Positions 7,827-16,941 of a stretch of DNA of 64,000 nucleotides are shown here, piece by piece; within the stretch, counting starts at the first letter, position 1; every line of letters begins with the position of its first letter. Origin of the DNA: Streptomyces albidoflavus (GTDB lineage: Bacteria; Actinomycetota; Actinomycetes; Streptomycetales; Streptomycetaceae). The notes under the pieces were generated by a model. The model made no database searches. It was given only the letters and a program-made list of their open reading frames with translations, and was not told where the DNA came from. The position numbers were made by a program, and so were the translations under genes. Location of the stretch: assembly GCF_000719955.1 (NCBI RefSeq), contig NZ_JOII01000005.1:203977-267976 (forward strand), in the 5' to 3' direction.

Positions 7827-8905
7827 CGCGGGTCCTCGGTGTCGCTCTTGCTCAGGTCGGGGGCGGCGGGCCGCTCCTGGCGGGGCGGCGGGGGCGCGTA
7901 CCAGCCGGGCTGGTCCGCGCCCGGCTGCGGCACCGGGAACGGCTCGGGCCCCTGGGCGCCCTCCTCGTGGAGACCGGCCCGCCGGTCGTCGGTGGAGCGG
8001 TAGTCCACGGCGCCCTGCGTCAGCCGCATGTACGCCTCCTCCAGCGACGCCTGGTGCGGCGAGAGCTCCCAGAGCCGGACCCCGGCGGTGTGCGCCACGT
8101 CGCTGATCCGGGGCAGCGGCAGCCCCGCCACCCGCAGCGCGCCGTCCGGCTCCGGCAGCACCTGGCCGCCCTCCTCGGCCAGCGCCGCCGCCAGCTTCTC
8201 GCGCGAGCCCGGCTCGGTGTCCGGTACGCGGACCCGGGCGAACCCGGCGGCGTTGGCGGCGATGAACTCGCGCACGCTCATGTCCGCCATCAGCCGGCCC
8301 CGGCCGATCACGATCAGGTGTTCGGCGGTCAGCGCCATCTCGCTCATCAGGTGCGAGGAGACGAAGACCGTGCGGCCCTCGGCCGCCAGCGACTTCATCA
8401 GGGTGCGGACCCAGAGGATGCCCTCCGGGTCCAGGCCGTTGACCGGCTCGTCGAAGAGGAGAACCTGCGGGTCGCCGAGGAGCGCCGCCGCGATGCCCAG
8501 CCGCTGCCCCATGCCGAGGGAGAACCCCTTCGAGCGGTGGCGCGCCACGTCCTGGAGCCCCACCACGCCCAGCACCTCGTCCACCCGGCGGGCCGGGATG
8601 CCGGAGAGCTGCGCGAGGCAGAGCAGGTGGTTGCGGGCCGAGCGGCCGCCGTGCACCGCCTTGGCGTCGAGCAGGGCGCCGACCTGGCGCGGGGCGTTCG
8701 GGACGCGGCGGTAGGGGAGGCCGCCGATCGTGACATGGCCGCTGGTGGGCTCGTCCAGGCCGACGATCATGCGCATCGTCGTGGACTTTCCCGAGCCGTT
8801 CGGGCCCAGGAAGCCCGTCACCGTGCCGGGCCTCACCTGGAAGGAGAGGTCGTGCACGGCGGTCTTCGCGCCGTAGCGCTTCGTCAGGCCGGTGGCCTCG
8901 ATCAT
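7823..8905 (-). CDS. ABC transporter ATP-binding protein, pair A
   Basis: 360 residues. The N-terminal ATPase domain has Walker A GPNGSGKST (about residue 40), signature FSLGMGQR (in place of LSGGQ, as in many DrrA/CcmA-like exporters), Walker B VLLFDEPVNGLDPEG and switch SSHLMSEM. About 120 C-terminal residues are rich in Pro, Gln and Asp, with a GAVDYRS stretch close to that in pair B. It binds ATP for the permease encoded downstream. A purine-rich AAGGAGG lies at 8959-8965 on the plus strand but does not serve this gene. Confidence 0.9.
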   Translation of the reverse strand: MIEATGLTKRYGAKTAVHDLSFQVRPGTVTGFLGPNGSGKSTTMRMIVGLDEPTSGHVTIGGLPYRRVPNAPRQVGALLDAKAVHGGRSARNHLLCLAQLSGIPARRVDEVLGVVGLQDVARHRSKGFSLGMGQRLGIAAALLGDPQVLLFDEPVNGLDPEGILWVRTLMKSLAAEGRTVFVSSHLMSEMALTAEHLIVIGRGRLMADMSVREFIAANAAGFARVRVPDTEPGSREKLAAALAEEGGQVLPEPDGALRVAGLPLPRISDVAHTAGVRLWELSPHQASLEEAYMRLTQGAVDYRSTDDRRAGLHEEGAQGPEPFPVPQPGADQPGWYAPPPPRQERPAAPDLSKSDTEDPR

Positions 8906-9027
8906 GTGCTCCCCGCACCCGTCGACAGAGTTCCTTGCCGGGGTTGTCCCCGTCAACGTAAGGAGGATAGTCACCGGCGTTCGGTTCCGGCCAAGCGGAA
9001 GTTCCCTCCCGGGGTGGGCTGGGGGTT

Positions 9028-9050
9028 GGCCTCAAGCGCCGGCCGGGCTG
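9028..9050. repeat. Dispersed Streptomyces intergenic repeat, copy 1
   Basis: A 23-nt unit beginning GGCCTCAAGCGCCGG and ending CCGGGCTG. The same unit recurs at 9092, 9119 (inverted), 19253 and 19283. It lies between the two ABC gene pairs. Confidence 0.75.
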
Positions 9051-9091
9051 ATCGAGGGGTGCTGGTCTGTGCCGACCTCGCGGTCAAGGAT

Positions 9092-9141
9092 GGCCTCAAA
9101 CGCCGGCCGGGCTGTTGGTAGCCCGGCCGGCGTTTGAGGCC
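9092..9141 (-). terminator. Perfect 22-bp hairpin made of two inverted dispersed repeats
   Basis: Positions 9092-9113 (GGCCTCAAACGCCGG...) and 9120-9141 are perfect reverse complements with a 6-nt loop. It lies 28 bp beyond the stop of the pair B permease and would end that transcript before pair A. The arms are copies of the repeat at 9028. Confidence 0.8.
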
Positions 9142-9169
9142 ACCCGGTCGATGGCCAGGTTCCGTCTGG

Positions 9170-9940
9170 CTAGGCGTCGCGGTGGCGGAGTAGGGCGTAC
9201 CCGAGGGCCAGGGAGGCGATCACCCAGAGGGCCATGATGCCGAGGCCGCCCCAGGGGCCGTAGGGGGTGTCGTCGTTCAGCGGCGCCACCACCTGCATGA
9301 TCTTCGAGCCGGCCTGGTCGGGGAGGAAGCGGCCGATCTTCTCGGTGGCGGAGACGGCGCCGAGGATGGAGGAGACGAGGAAGAAGAAGGGGACGAGGAT
9401 GCCGAGGGAGAGCATGGGGGAGCGGAGCATCGCGGCGACGCCCATGGAGAAGACGGCCATGAGGGTCATGTAGAGGGCGGCGCCGATGACGGCCCGCAGC
9501 ACGCCGGGGTCGCCGATGGAGGCGGAGAGGTTCCCGAGCAGGGCCTGCCCGAGGAAGAAGGTGGCGAAGGTCGTCACCAGGCTCACCAGCAGCGCCAGCA
9601 CGGTGGCCACCGCGACCTTGCTGAAGAAGAAGGTGCCCCGCTGCGGCACGGCCGCCAGCGACATCCGGATCATGCCGGTGCTGTACTCGTTGGAGACCAC
9701 CAGCACCCCGAAGACGACCATCGCCAGCTGCCCGAGGCTCAGCCCGGCGAAGCTGATGAAGGTCGGGTCGAAGGTCAGCTGGTCGCGCGGGGAGAGGTTC
9801 TCGTACTCGCTCTTGGAGAGGGCGCTGATCAGGGCGCCGAGCCCGATCGTCACCACGGCGGCGAGACCGAGCGTCCACACCGTCGACTGGACCGAGCGGA
9901 TCTTGGTCCACTCGGAGCGGACCACCTGCGTCACGGCCAT
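9170..9940 (-). CDS. ABC transporter permease (ABC-2 type), pair B
   Basis: 256 residues with the RSEWTKIRSVQSTVWTL N-terminal motif and about six membrane segments (for example GLAAVVTIGLGALI, LGQLAMVVFGVLVV, LSLGILVPFFFLV, IMALWVIASLALGYALL). The middle motif SNEYSTGMIRMSLAAVPQRG matches the pair A permease closely, evidence of duplication. The ATG at 9940 is 1 bp from the stop of its ATPase gene, and AAGGGCTGAG precedes it. Exporter cargo unknown. Confidence 0.88.
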   Translation of the reverse strand: MAVTQVVRSEWTKIRSVQSTVWTLGLAAVVTIGLGALISALSKSEYENLSPRDQLTFDPTFISFAGLSLGQLAMVVFGVLVVSNEYSTGMIRMSLAAVPQRGTFFFSKVAVATVLALLVSLVTTFATFFLGQALLGNLSASIGDPGVLRAVIGAALYMTLMAVFSMGVAAMLRSPMLSLGILVPFFFLVSSILGAVSATEKIGRFLPDQAGSKIMQVVAPLNDDTPYGPWGGLGIMALWVIASLALGYALLRHRDA

Positions 9941-9941
9941 C

Positions 9942-10961
9942 TCAGCCCTTCCTCCGCCGCTGCTCGGGGCCGCCCCAGCCGGCGCCCCACTGGCCCTCGC
10001 CCCCACTGGTCGCCCCGCCCCCGGGGGCCGGCCCGCCGCGCACGGCGCCGGGGTCGCCGTCGTGCGCGTGGTACTCCACCGACTCGGCGGTGAGCTGCAT
10101 GAACGCCTCCTCCAGCGAGGCCTGCCGGGGGCTCAGCTCATGCAGCACCAGCCGCTCCCGGGCCGCCAGCTCGCCCAGCTCCGGGGCCGCCACCCCGTCG
10201 ACCTCCACCGCCCCGTCGGGGCCGTCCGCCACCGCGATGCCGGCCGCGTGCAGGACGTCCAGCAGCCGCTCCCGTTCGGGGGAGCGCATCGTCACGTAAC
10301 TGCGGGAGTTCTCCCGGATGAAGTCGGCCATGGAGGTGTCGGCCATCAGCCGGCCCTGGCCGATGACCACCAGGTGTTCGGCGGTCAGCGCCATCTCGCT
10401 CATCAGGTGGGAGGAGACGAAGACCGTGCGGCCCTGGTGGGCGAGGGACTTCATGAGGTTCCGGATCCAGTGGATGCCCTCGGGGTCGAGGCCGTTGACC
10501 GGCTCGTCGAACATCAGGATGCGCGGATCGCCGAGGAGCGCCCCCGCGATCCCCAGCCGCTGGCCCATGCCGAGCGAGAACCCCTTGGCGCGCTTGCGGG
10601 CCACCGGGGTCAGCCCCACCGTGTCCAGCACCTCGGTGACCCGGGAGGCGGGGATGCCGTTGGACTGGGCCAGGCAGAGCAGGTGGTTGTAGGCGGTCCG
10701 GCCGCCGTGCATCGCCTTGGCGTCGAGGAGCGCCCCGATCTGCCGCAGCGGATCGTGCAACTGGGCGTAGTGCCGCCCGTCGATGCGGACGTCACCCGCC
10801 GACGGTCTGTCCAGCCCGAGGATCATCCGCATCGTGGTGGACTTCCCCGCGCCGTTCGGCCCGAGGAACCCCGTCACGATGCCCGGGCGCACCGTGAACG
10901 TCAGATTGTTGACGGCCACCCTCTCGCCGTACCGCTTGGTCAGCCCCGACAGCTCGATCAT
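9942..10961 (-). CDS. ABC transporter ATP-binding protein, pair B
   Basis: 339 residues: Walker A GPNGAGKST, signature FSLGMGQRLGIAGALLGDP, Walker B LMFDEPVNGLDPEG, then SSHLMSEMALTAEHLVVIGQGRLMAD, nearly identical to the pair A ATPase. A C-terminal Gly/Gln/Trp-rich tail (GEGQWGAGWGGPEQRRRKG) is likely disordered. It is the first gene of a two-gene unit that ends at the hairpin at 9092-9141. Retaining both pairs side by side suggests different substrates or expression. Confidence 0.9.
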   Translation of the reverse strand: MIELSGLTKRYGERVAVNNLTFTVRPGIVTGFLGPNGAGKSTTMRMILGLDRPSAGDVRIDGRHYAQLHDPLRQIGALLDAKAMHGGRTAYNHLLCLAQSNGIPASRVTEVLDTVGLTPVARKRAKGFSLGMGQRLGIAGALLGDPRILMFDEPVNGLDPEGIHWIRNLMKSLAHQGRTVFVSSHLMSEMALTAEHLVVIGQGRLMADTSMADFIRENSRSYVTMRSPERERLLDVLHAAGIAVADGPDGAVEVDGVAAPELGELAARERLVLHELSPRQASLEEAFMQLTAESVEYHAHDGDPGAVRGGPAPGGGATSGGEGQWGAGWGGPEQRRRKG

Positions 10962-11033
10962 GCGTCGAGGCTACGGTCCGGGCGCGCGGCCCGCCCGTGG
11001 GCTTGGACCGGTTGCCGCAACGGGCAGCGCGAA

Positions 11034-11064
11034 GCCCCCGCCCCGGACGGACCGGGACGGGGGC
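11034..11064 (-). terminator. Terminator hairpin after filP
   Basis: GCCCCCGCCCCGG (11034-11046) and CCGGGACGGGGGC (11052-11064) pair with one mismatch around a 5-nt loop, 21 bp beyond the filP stop. Confidence 0.65.
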
Positions 11065-11085
11065 GAGGAACGCTGGGCGCTCGGG

Positions 11086-12024
11086 TCAGCGGGACTGCTG
11101 GGCCGGGACGCCGCGCGACGCGGAGTCGTCCTCGGCGGCCGGGGCGCCCGCGGCCGCGACAGCGGCACCCGTGAGGGTGGCCAGCATCTCGCGGACGTTG
11201 GTGAGCTGGGCGTTGATCGAGTCGCGGCGGTTGGTGAGCGCCGCCAGCTCGCGCTCGGACTCGCTGCGGATGCGGTCGGCCTTGGCGTTGGCGTCGGCGA
11301 CGATGTCCTCCGCCTGGCGCTGCGCGGTCTCCACCGTCTGGCGGGCGCGGCGCTCGGCGTCGGTGCGCAGCTTCTCGGCCTCCAGGCGCAGCTGCTCCGC
11401 CCGGTGCTCGATCTCCGCGAGACGCTTCTCCGCCTTCGCCTGACGCGAGGCCAGGTCGCGCTCGGACTGCTCGCGGCGCTTGGCGAGGTTGGTCTCGAAG
11501 TCCGCGGCGGCCTGGGCGGCCTTGGCGCGGGTCTCCTCGAAGAGGGCGTCGGCCTCCTCGCGCTTCGACTGGGCGTCCTTCTGGGCCTCGGCGCGCAGCG
11601 CGCTCGCCTCGCCCTTGGCCTTCTCGACGATGCGGACGCCCTCGTCGTCCGCCTTCGCCTTCCGCTCGGTGGCGAACGCCTCGGCGTCGTTGCGCACCTG
11701 CTGGGCGGCGGACTCCGCCAGCTCGCGGTGCTGCTCGGCGGCGCGGCGGGCCTCCTCGCGCAGGTCCTTGGCCTCCTCCTCGGCGAGGCGGAGGATCTTC
11801 TCTACCCGGGCGCCCAGACCGGCGTACGACGGCTCGGCGTCGGCCACCTGGGCCTGCGCGTTCTGCGTTTCGAGGTGCAGCTCCTCGATGCGCTTTTCCA
11901 GAGCGGTGATGCGGGTGAGGGCGCTGTCACGGTCGGAGACGAGCTTGGAGATGCGTTCGTCCACCTGAGCGCGGTCGTACCCACGCCGCACGAGCTCGAA
12001 GCCATAGGGGGAAGTGTCGCTCAT
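11086..12024 (-). CDS. filP: FilP, intermediate-filament-like coiled-coil protein
   Basis: 312 residues, the length of S. coelicolor FilP. After a short head (MSDTSPYGFELVRRGYDRAQVDERI, a DivIVA-like YDRxQVD element) almost the whole protein is Ala/Glu/Arg/Lys heptad coiled coil, ending in a flexible Ala-rich tail. FilP assembles cytoskeletal networks near hyphal tips, gives mechanical stability and interacts with DivIVA and Scy. Older labels such as cellulose-binding protein are misleading. The start at 12024 is preceded by AGGAACCCC. scy lies next, upstream in transcription order, separated by 260 bp, so filP probably has its own promoter. Confidence 0.93.
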   Translation of the reverse strand: MSDTSPYGFELVRRGYDRAQVDERISKLVSDRDSALTRITALEKRIEELHLETQNAQAQVADAEPSYAGLGARVEKILRLAEEEAKDLREEARRAAEQHRELAESAAQQVRNDAEAFATERKAKADDEGVRIVEKAKGEASALRAEAQKDAQSKREEADALFEETRAKAAQAAADFETNLAKRREQSERDLASRQAKAEKRLAEIEHRAEQLRLEAEKLRTDAERRARQTVETAQRQAEDIVADANAKADRIRSESERELAALTNRRDSINAQLTNVREMLATLTGAAVAAAGAPAAEDDSASRGVPAQQSR

Positions 12025-12284
12025 GGGGTTCCTGTCGAATGGGACCGGTGAGGTGATAGAGGGAATCCTAGGGGCCAAAGCGGCGTGTCATCGAGCGGAT
12101 GCCCGTTTGATCTGGAGAATGACACCCCTTTTGGGTGGTCAACGGCGGCAGCTCTTGCCAGATCGGCCCAGAACAGGCCCATTACCGCACCTCCCACGCC
12201 CCCGTGTCCGACTTTTCCGCCCCCGTCACCGGGGGAGGCCCCCCGGCGTGTGCTGTGACCCGGCCGTCCGTCCCCGGCGGCCCG

Positions 12285-15200
12285 TCAGTTGTCGTTCTGT
12301 TTGCCACCCGAACGGGAACTCCCCGCCGAGGCCCCCGCCTTGACGCCCGTACCGGAACCGCCCGGAGCCGCCTTGCCGGCCGGCTGGGACTCGAAGCCCT
12401 CCAGCGCCTCCAGCACGTCCTGGACGCGGGAGATCTCCTGGTTGATGTCGGCCCGGCGGCGCATCAGCACCTCCAGTTCGCGCTGGCCCTCGGCGACCAC
12501 CCGCTCGGCCTCCTCCTCGGCCTCGCGCTTGATCTGCTCGGCCTCGCGGATGAGTTCGGCCTTCTTCTGCTCGGCCTCCTTGAGCAGCCCCTCGGCCTTG
12601 CGCACCGCGGCGATCCGGACCTTGCCGGCCTCCGAACTGGCGTCCGCCAGCAGCTCCTTGGCGTCGGCCCTGGCCTTCGCCTCCTGCTCCTCGGCCGCCT
12701 TGACCAGCGCGTCGCACCGCTCGCCGGCGTTGCGCATCGCCTCCGAGGACTCCCGGCGCGCCCGGTCGTGCAGCTCCTCGATCTCCGCGGTGACCCGCTC
12801 GCGCAGCTCCTCGGCGCGCTCGCGGATCGCGGTGGCGTCCCGGCGGGCGCCCACCAGCAGTTCGTCGGCGTCGGCACGGGCCCGCTCCACCAGGCTGTTG
12901 CCCTCCACGGTGGCCTCGGCGACCAGCCGCTCCGCCTCCGCGCGGGCCGCGCCCACCATCGAGTCGGCCCGCGACTCGGCCTCCGTCGTCGCCTTCAGCG
13001 CCGCCTGCTGCGCCTCGGTGGTCAGCTTCTCCGCCTCGGCGGCCGTCTCGCTCAGCAGCCGGTCGACCTGCTCGGCCGCCTCCGAGCGCCGCTTGTTGGC
13101 GTCGGCCCGCGCCTCGTCCAGCGTCCGGTCGGCCTCCGCGCGTGCCTGCGAGGTCAGTTCCTCGGCCGCGGCCAGCGCCTGCGACTCGACCCGCTCGGCC
13201 TCCTCGCGGGTCCGCGCGGCCCGCTCCTCGGCCTCCGCCACGGCGCGCGCCGCCTCGGCCCGCAGCCGCTCCGCCTCCTCGGCCGCCTCGGTCACCGTCC
13301 GCTCGGCCTCGGCCCGCGCCTCGGCCCGGAGCCGCTCCGCCTCCTCGGCGGAACGCGCCCCCAGCGACTCGGCCTCCGTGGCCGCCTGCGAGACCAGCCG
13401 GTCGGCCTGCTCGGCCGCCTCGGTCCGCATCCGGTTGGCGTCCTGGCGGGCCTCCGCCCGCGCCTTCGACGCGTCCGCCTCGGCCGAGGCCAGCGCGTCG
13501 GAGGCCTCCGACCGCAGCCGCTGGGCGTAGCTCCCGGCGTCCGCGCGCAGCCGCTCCGACTCGGCCGTCGCCTCCGAGACCGCCGTCTCGGCCAGCGCAC
13601 GCGCCGTCTCCAGCTCCTCGGCCGCCTCCGACCGCAGCCGCGCCGCGTCCTCGGAGGCCCGCTCCCGCTCCGCGTGCGCGTCGGAACGGACCCGGTCCGC
13701 CTCCTCCTGCGCCTCGCCACGGGTGCGCTCCGCGGCGTGCTCCGCCGCCGACCGCAGCCCCGCGATCTCCTCCTGCGCCTGCTCCTGGAGCCCCGCGACG
13801 GAGTCCCGGACCTGCTGCGCGGTCGCCTCGGCGGCCGACACCAGCTCGGTGGCGCGGGCGTCCGCCTCCTCGACCAGCCGCGCCGCCTCGGCCTCGGCCT
13901 CCTCGACCCGTTTCCGCGCCGAGGCCAGCAGCTCCTCGGACTGCTCGCGGGCCCGCTCGCGCTCCTGCCCGGCCTCGGTACGCGCCGACTCCAGCGCCTC
14001 CTCGGCCGAACGCCGCCTGCGGTCCGCCTCCTCCTGGGCGCGCTCCAGCGCCTCGGTGGCCTCCGCCTCCGTACGCTCCGCCGCGCTCGCGGCCTCGGCG
14101 CGCAGCCGGTCGGCCGCCTCCTGGGCCTCGGCCTTCAGCCGCTCGGCCTCCTCGGCGGCGTCGGCGCGCAGCCGCACCGCGACCGCCTCGCCCTCGGCCC
14201 GTGAGGCCGCCGCCTCCTCGGCCGCGGTCGCGGTGAGCGCCTCGGCCTCCTCGACCGCCTGGTCGCTGAGGGTCCGAGCGCGCTCGGCCGCCTCGGTACG
14301 GGTGCGCTCCGCCTCCTCGGCGGCCTCCTTGCGGAGCCGGCCGGCCTCGGCGCGCGCCTCGGTCAGCGCCTCCTCGGCGGCGACGACCCGCTGCTCGGCC
14401 TCCTCGCGGAGCCGCACCAGCTCGGTCTCGGCCTCCTCGCGGCGGGCCCGTACGCCTTCCTCGGTCTCCTCGCGCAGCTCCCGCGCGGCCTGCTCGGCCT
14501 CCTCGCGGGTCCGGGCGGCGGCCTCCTCGGCCTCCTCGCCCAGCTTCGCCGCCTCGGTGCGGGCCCGCTCCAGGGCGTCGTCGGCCTGCTTGCGCAGGGC
14601 CGCCGCCCGCTCCGCGGACTCCGCCCTGGTCCGCTCGCCGTCCGCCTCGCCGGCCTCGCGGGCCTCGGCGGCGTCCTCGCGGGCCTTGGTCAGCAGCTCC
14701 TCGGCGGTGGTGGCCGACTCCTCGATCTGCTGGACCGCCTCGCGGCGCGCCTCGGAGCGGATCCGCTCGCCCTCGGCGACCGCCTCGGCGCGCAGCTGCT
14801 CGGCCTCGCCGCGCAGCCGCCGGGCCTCCTCCTGGAGCTCGACGGTCTTGGCGCGGTACTCCTTGGTGTCGTCCTTCGCGGCGCCCTTCAGCTCCTCCGC
14901 GAGGTCGTGCGCCTCGGCCCGCAGCCGGTCGGCCTCGGCCTCCGCCTCCGAACGCAGCCGCTCGGCCTCCTCGGAGGCGGAGCGCCGGGTCTCCTCCGCG
15001 TCCTTCGACGCCTTCTGGAGCACCTCCTCGGCGGTCCTGGCCGCCTTCGCCAGCGCCGCAGCCGAGTCCTCGGCCGCCGCCGCGCGGGCCTTCTCGGCCG
15101 CCTCGGAGCGCGCCTTCTCGGCCTCGGCCACCGCGCGCTCGCGCAGCTCCTCCGCCTCCGCGCGGACCGCCTCGGCCTCCTTGGTGGCCTCCTCGACCAG

Positions 15201-16148
15201 CCGGGCCACCTGCTCCCGCGCCGTCCTGGTCCGCTGCTCGCCGGCGGCCTCGGCGGCCGCCATCCGCTTGGCGGCGGTGGCCTCCGCCTCGGCCACCAGC
15301 TTCTCGGAGCGCGAGGTCGCCTCGCGCAGCGCCGTGTCCGCCTCGGACATCCGCTGCTCGGCGGCGCGGGTCAGCTCCGCCGACCTGCGGTGCGCCTGGT
15401 CGGCCTCGGAGGCGGTCGACGTGCGCAGCTGCTCGGCGTGGTCGGTGGCCTCCTGGGCCTGCTGGGAGGCGGCGTTCAGCATCCGCTCCGCGTCGGCGCG
15501 GGCCCGGCGCAGCAGCGCCTCCGCCTCCGTGCGGGCGTTCTCGGTCTCCTCGCCGAGCCGCCGGCGGGCCTCCTCGGTGAGCCGCTGCGCCTCCGCGCGG
15601 GCCGCCGCGAGGGACTGCTCGGCCTGGGCGCGGGACTCGTCGAGGAGGCGCTGGGCCTGCGACTCGGAGCGGGCCCGGAGCTGCTCGGCCCAGGCGACGT
15701 TCTCGTTGACGTGGGACTCGACGGTGGCGCGGCGCTCGGCGAGCTCCTGGTCGAGCTGCTGGCGCCGGTTGACCGCCTCGGTGTGCAGCTCCGCCTGGAG
15801 GCGGGCCTGCTGCTCGGCGTGCTCCTGGAGGATGCGCTGGGTCTGGGCCCGCACCTCGCGCAGCTCGCGCTCGGCGTCGCTGCGCATCTGGTCGGCCTGG
15901 AGCTGGGCGTTCCGCAGCATCTGCTCGGCCTGGTAGCCGAGGTCCGCGGTGTCGTAGGAGTGGGGACGCGTCGCCAGCGCCCGTCGGGCCTCGTGCAGCT
16001 TGGCACGCAGAACCTCGACCTGGTAGCCGAGGTCCTCGGCGTGCTGAACGGCCTTCTCCCGGTCGGTCTTCAGCCGGTCCATCTCGGCTTCGAACCGAGA
16101 GAGGTGGTCGTCAGCTCGGTGGCGCTCCTGGCCTTCGTAGCCCCGCAC
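12285..16148 (-). CDS. scy: Scy, polarisome scaffold coiled-coil protein
   Basis: 1287 residues, close to the roughly 1300 of other Scy proteins. A short head (MRGYEGQERHRADDHLSRFE) precedes a DivIVA-like EKAVQHAEDLGYQVEVLRAKL segment and then more than 1000 residues of Ala/Glu/Arg coiled coil built from degenerate repeats, ending in a Gly/Ser-rich tail. Scy organises the Streptomyces tip-organising centre with DivIVA and FilP and sets the number of growing tips. The start is GTG at 16148. The DNA is so repetitive and GC-rich that long open frames appear on the opposite strand (12.1-16.5 kb); they are not genes. Together with filP this is the polar-growth locus. Confidence 0.93.
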   Translation of the reverse strand: MRGYEGQERHRADDHLSRFEAEMDRLKTDREKAVQHAEDLGYQVEVLRAKLHEARRALATRPHSYDTADLGYQAEQMLRNAQLQADQMRSDAERELREVRAQTQRILQEHAEQQARLQAELHTEAVNRRQQLDQELAERRATVESHVNENVAWAEQLRARSESQAQRLLDESRAQAEQSLAAARAEAQRLTEEARRRLGEETENARTEAEALLRRARADAERMLNAASQQAQEATDHAEQLRTSTASEADQAHRRSAELTRAAEQRMSEADTALREATSRSEKLVAEAEATAAKRMAAAEAAGEQRTRTAREQVARLVEEATKEAEAVRAEAEELRERAVAEAEKARSEAAEKARAAAAEDSAAALAKAARTAEEVLQKASKDAEETRRSASEEAERLRSEAEAEADRLRAEAHDLAEELKGAAKDDTKEYRAKTVELQEEARRLRGEAEQLRAEAVAEGERIRSEARREAVQQIEESATTAEELLTKAREDAAEAREAGEADGERTRAESAERAAALRKQADDALERARTEAAKLGEEAEEAAARTREEAEQAARELREETEEGVRARREEAETELVRLREEAEQRVVAAEEALTEARAEAGRLRKEAAEEAERTRTEAAERARTLSDQAVEEAEALTATAAEEAAASRAEGEAVAVRLRADAAEEAERLKAEAQEAADRLRAEAASAAERTEAEATEALERAQEEADRRRRSAEEALESARTEAGQERERAREQSEELLASARKRVEEAEAEAARLVEEADARATELVSAAEATAQQVRDSVAGLQEQAQEEIAGLRSAAEHAAERTRGEAQEEADRVRSDAHAERERASEDAARLRSEAAEELETARALAETAVSEATAESERLRADAGSYAQRLRSEASDALASAEADASKARAEARQDANRMRTEAAEQADRLVSQAATEAESLGARSAEEAERLRAEARAEAERTVTEAAEEAERLRAEAARAVAEAEERAARTREEAERVESQALAAAEELTSQARAEADRTLDEARADANKRRSEAAEQVDRLLSETAAEAEKLTTEAQQAALKATTEAESRADSMVGAARAEAERLVAEATVEGNSLVERARADADELLVGARRDATAIRERAEELRERVTAEIEELHDRARRESSEAMRNAGERCDALVKAAEEQEAKARADAKELLADASSEAGKVRIAAVRKAEGLLKEAEQKKAELIREAEQIKREAEEEAERVVAEGQRELEVLMRRRADINQEISRVQDVLEALEGFESQPAGKAAPGGSGTGVKAGASAGSSRSGGKQNDN

Positions 16149-16357
16149 TGCGCGGTCCCATCCGTCCCCTGGTCGCGAAAACTCCGAACAACCCCCTCCG
16201 CGGACGGACGAGGCTCCCGGGGGAAATGGTGTCAGACCGCCCGCGGGCCCGGACTGCCGCCCGGCGCTGCCGCTCTGAAACCCGGACCCCGGCCCGGCGG
16301 CCGCCCGCGTGGAAGCGACGGCCGCCCCCCAACCCTACCGGCCAATCAGGTGTCCGA

Positions 16358-16798
16358 TCAGTGCTCCGCCGACTCCTCGGGCGCGGAGGTGACGAGTTCG
16401 GTCAGTACGCCGTGGCAGTCCTTGGGGTGCAGGAAGGTGATCCGGGACCCCATGGAGCCCTTCCGGGGCTCGTCGTAGAGGACCCGGACGCCCTTGTCGC
16501 GGATGTCCGCGGCGTCCTGGTCGACGTCGGCGGTGCCGAAGGCGATGTGGTGCACGCCCTCACCGTTCTTGGCCAGCCATTTGCCCACCGCCGAGTCCTC
16601 GCGGGTGGGCTCCAGGAGCTGGAGGTAGGAGGCGCCCCCGTCGGAGGTCTCGTTGATCTTCAGCATGGCCTCCCGCACCCCCTGTTCCTCGTTGACCTCG
16701 GTGTGGAACACCTCGAAGCCGTAGGTGGAGCGGTAGAACTCGACGGTGGCGTCGAGGTCGTGGCAGGCGATTCCGATGTGGTCGATACGCGTCAGCAT
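16358..16798 (-). CDS. mce: Methylmalonyl-CoA epimerase
   Basis: A 146-residue vicinal-oxygen-chelate protein that interconverts (2S)- and (2R)-methylmalonyl-CoA. Two beta-alpha-beta-beta-beta modules carry the metal ligands: His in IDHIGIA near the start, His in [11 protein letters not shown] and Glu in [28 protein letters not shown] is typical of the family. It serves propionyl-CoA and methylmalonyl-CoA supply for the TCA cycle or polyketides. Divergent from the thiolase gene, with a 143-bp shared promoter region. Confidence 0.95.
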   Translation of the reverse strand: MLTRIDHIGIACHDLDATVEFYRSTYGFEVFHTEVNEEQGVREAMLKINETSDGGASYLQLLEPTREDSAVGKWLAKNGEGVHHIAFGTADVDQDAADIRDKGVRVLYDEPRKGSMGSRITFLHPKDCHGVLTELVTSAPEESAEH

Positions 16799-16941
16799 GG
16801 AGCCAGTGCAGCGCGCCGGGCCCGGTTACGCAACGTGCGCGCGATCACACCGTAAGCCCGGTGACCCCGGGGCGTACCGCTCAGTACATTGACGTAAACC
16901 CTCGTTCACTTCGCACCACCGATGCAAAGGGGCCCACGGCC

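Noticed and set aside
9092..9141. CRISPR-like repeats
   Set aside because: Only a few copies, no regular spacers and no cas genes. They are dispersed intergenic repeats.
12135..16478. Very long open frames on the plus strand opposite filP and scy
   Set aside because: They are Leu/Gly/Arg or Ser/Ala/Arg repeats produced by the GC-rich coiled-coil repeats of scy in the opposite direction; no start signals and no protein-like composition.
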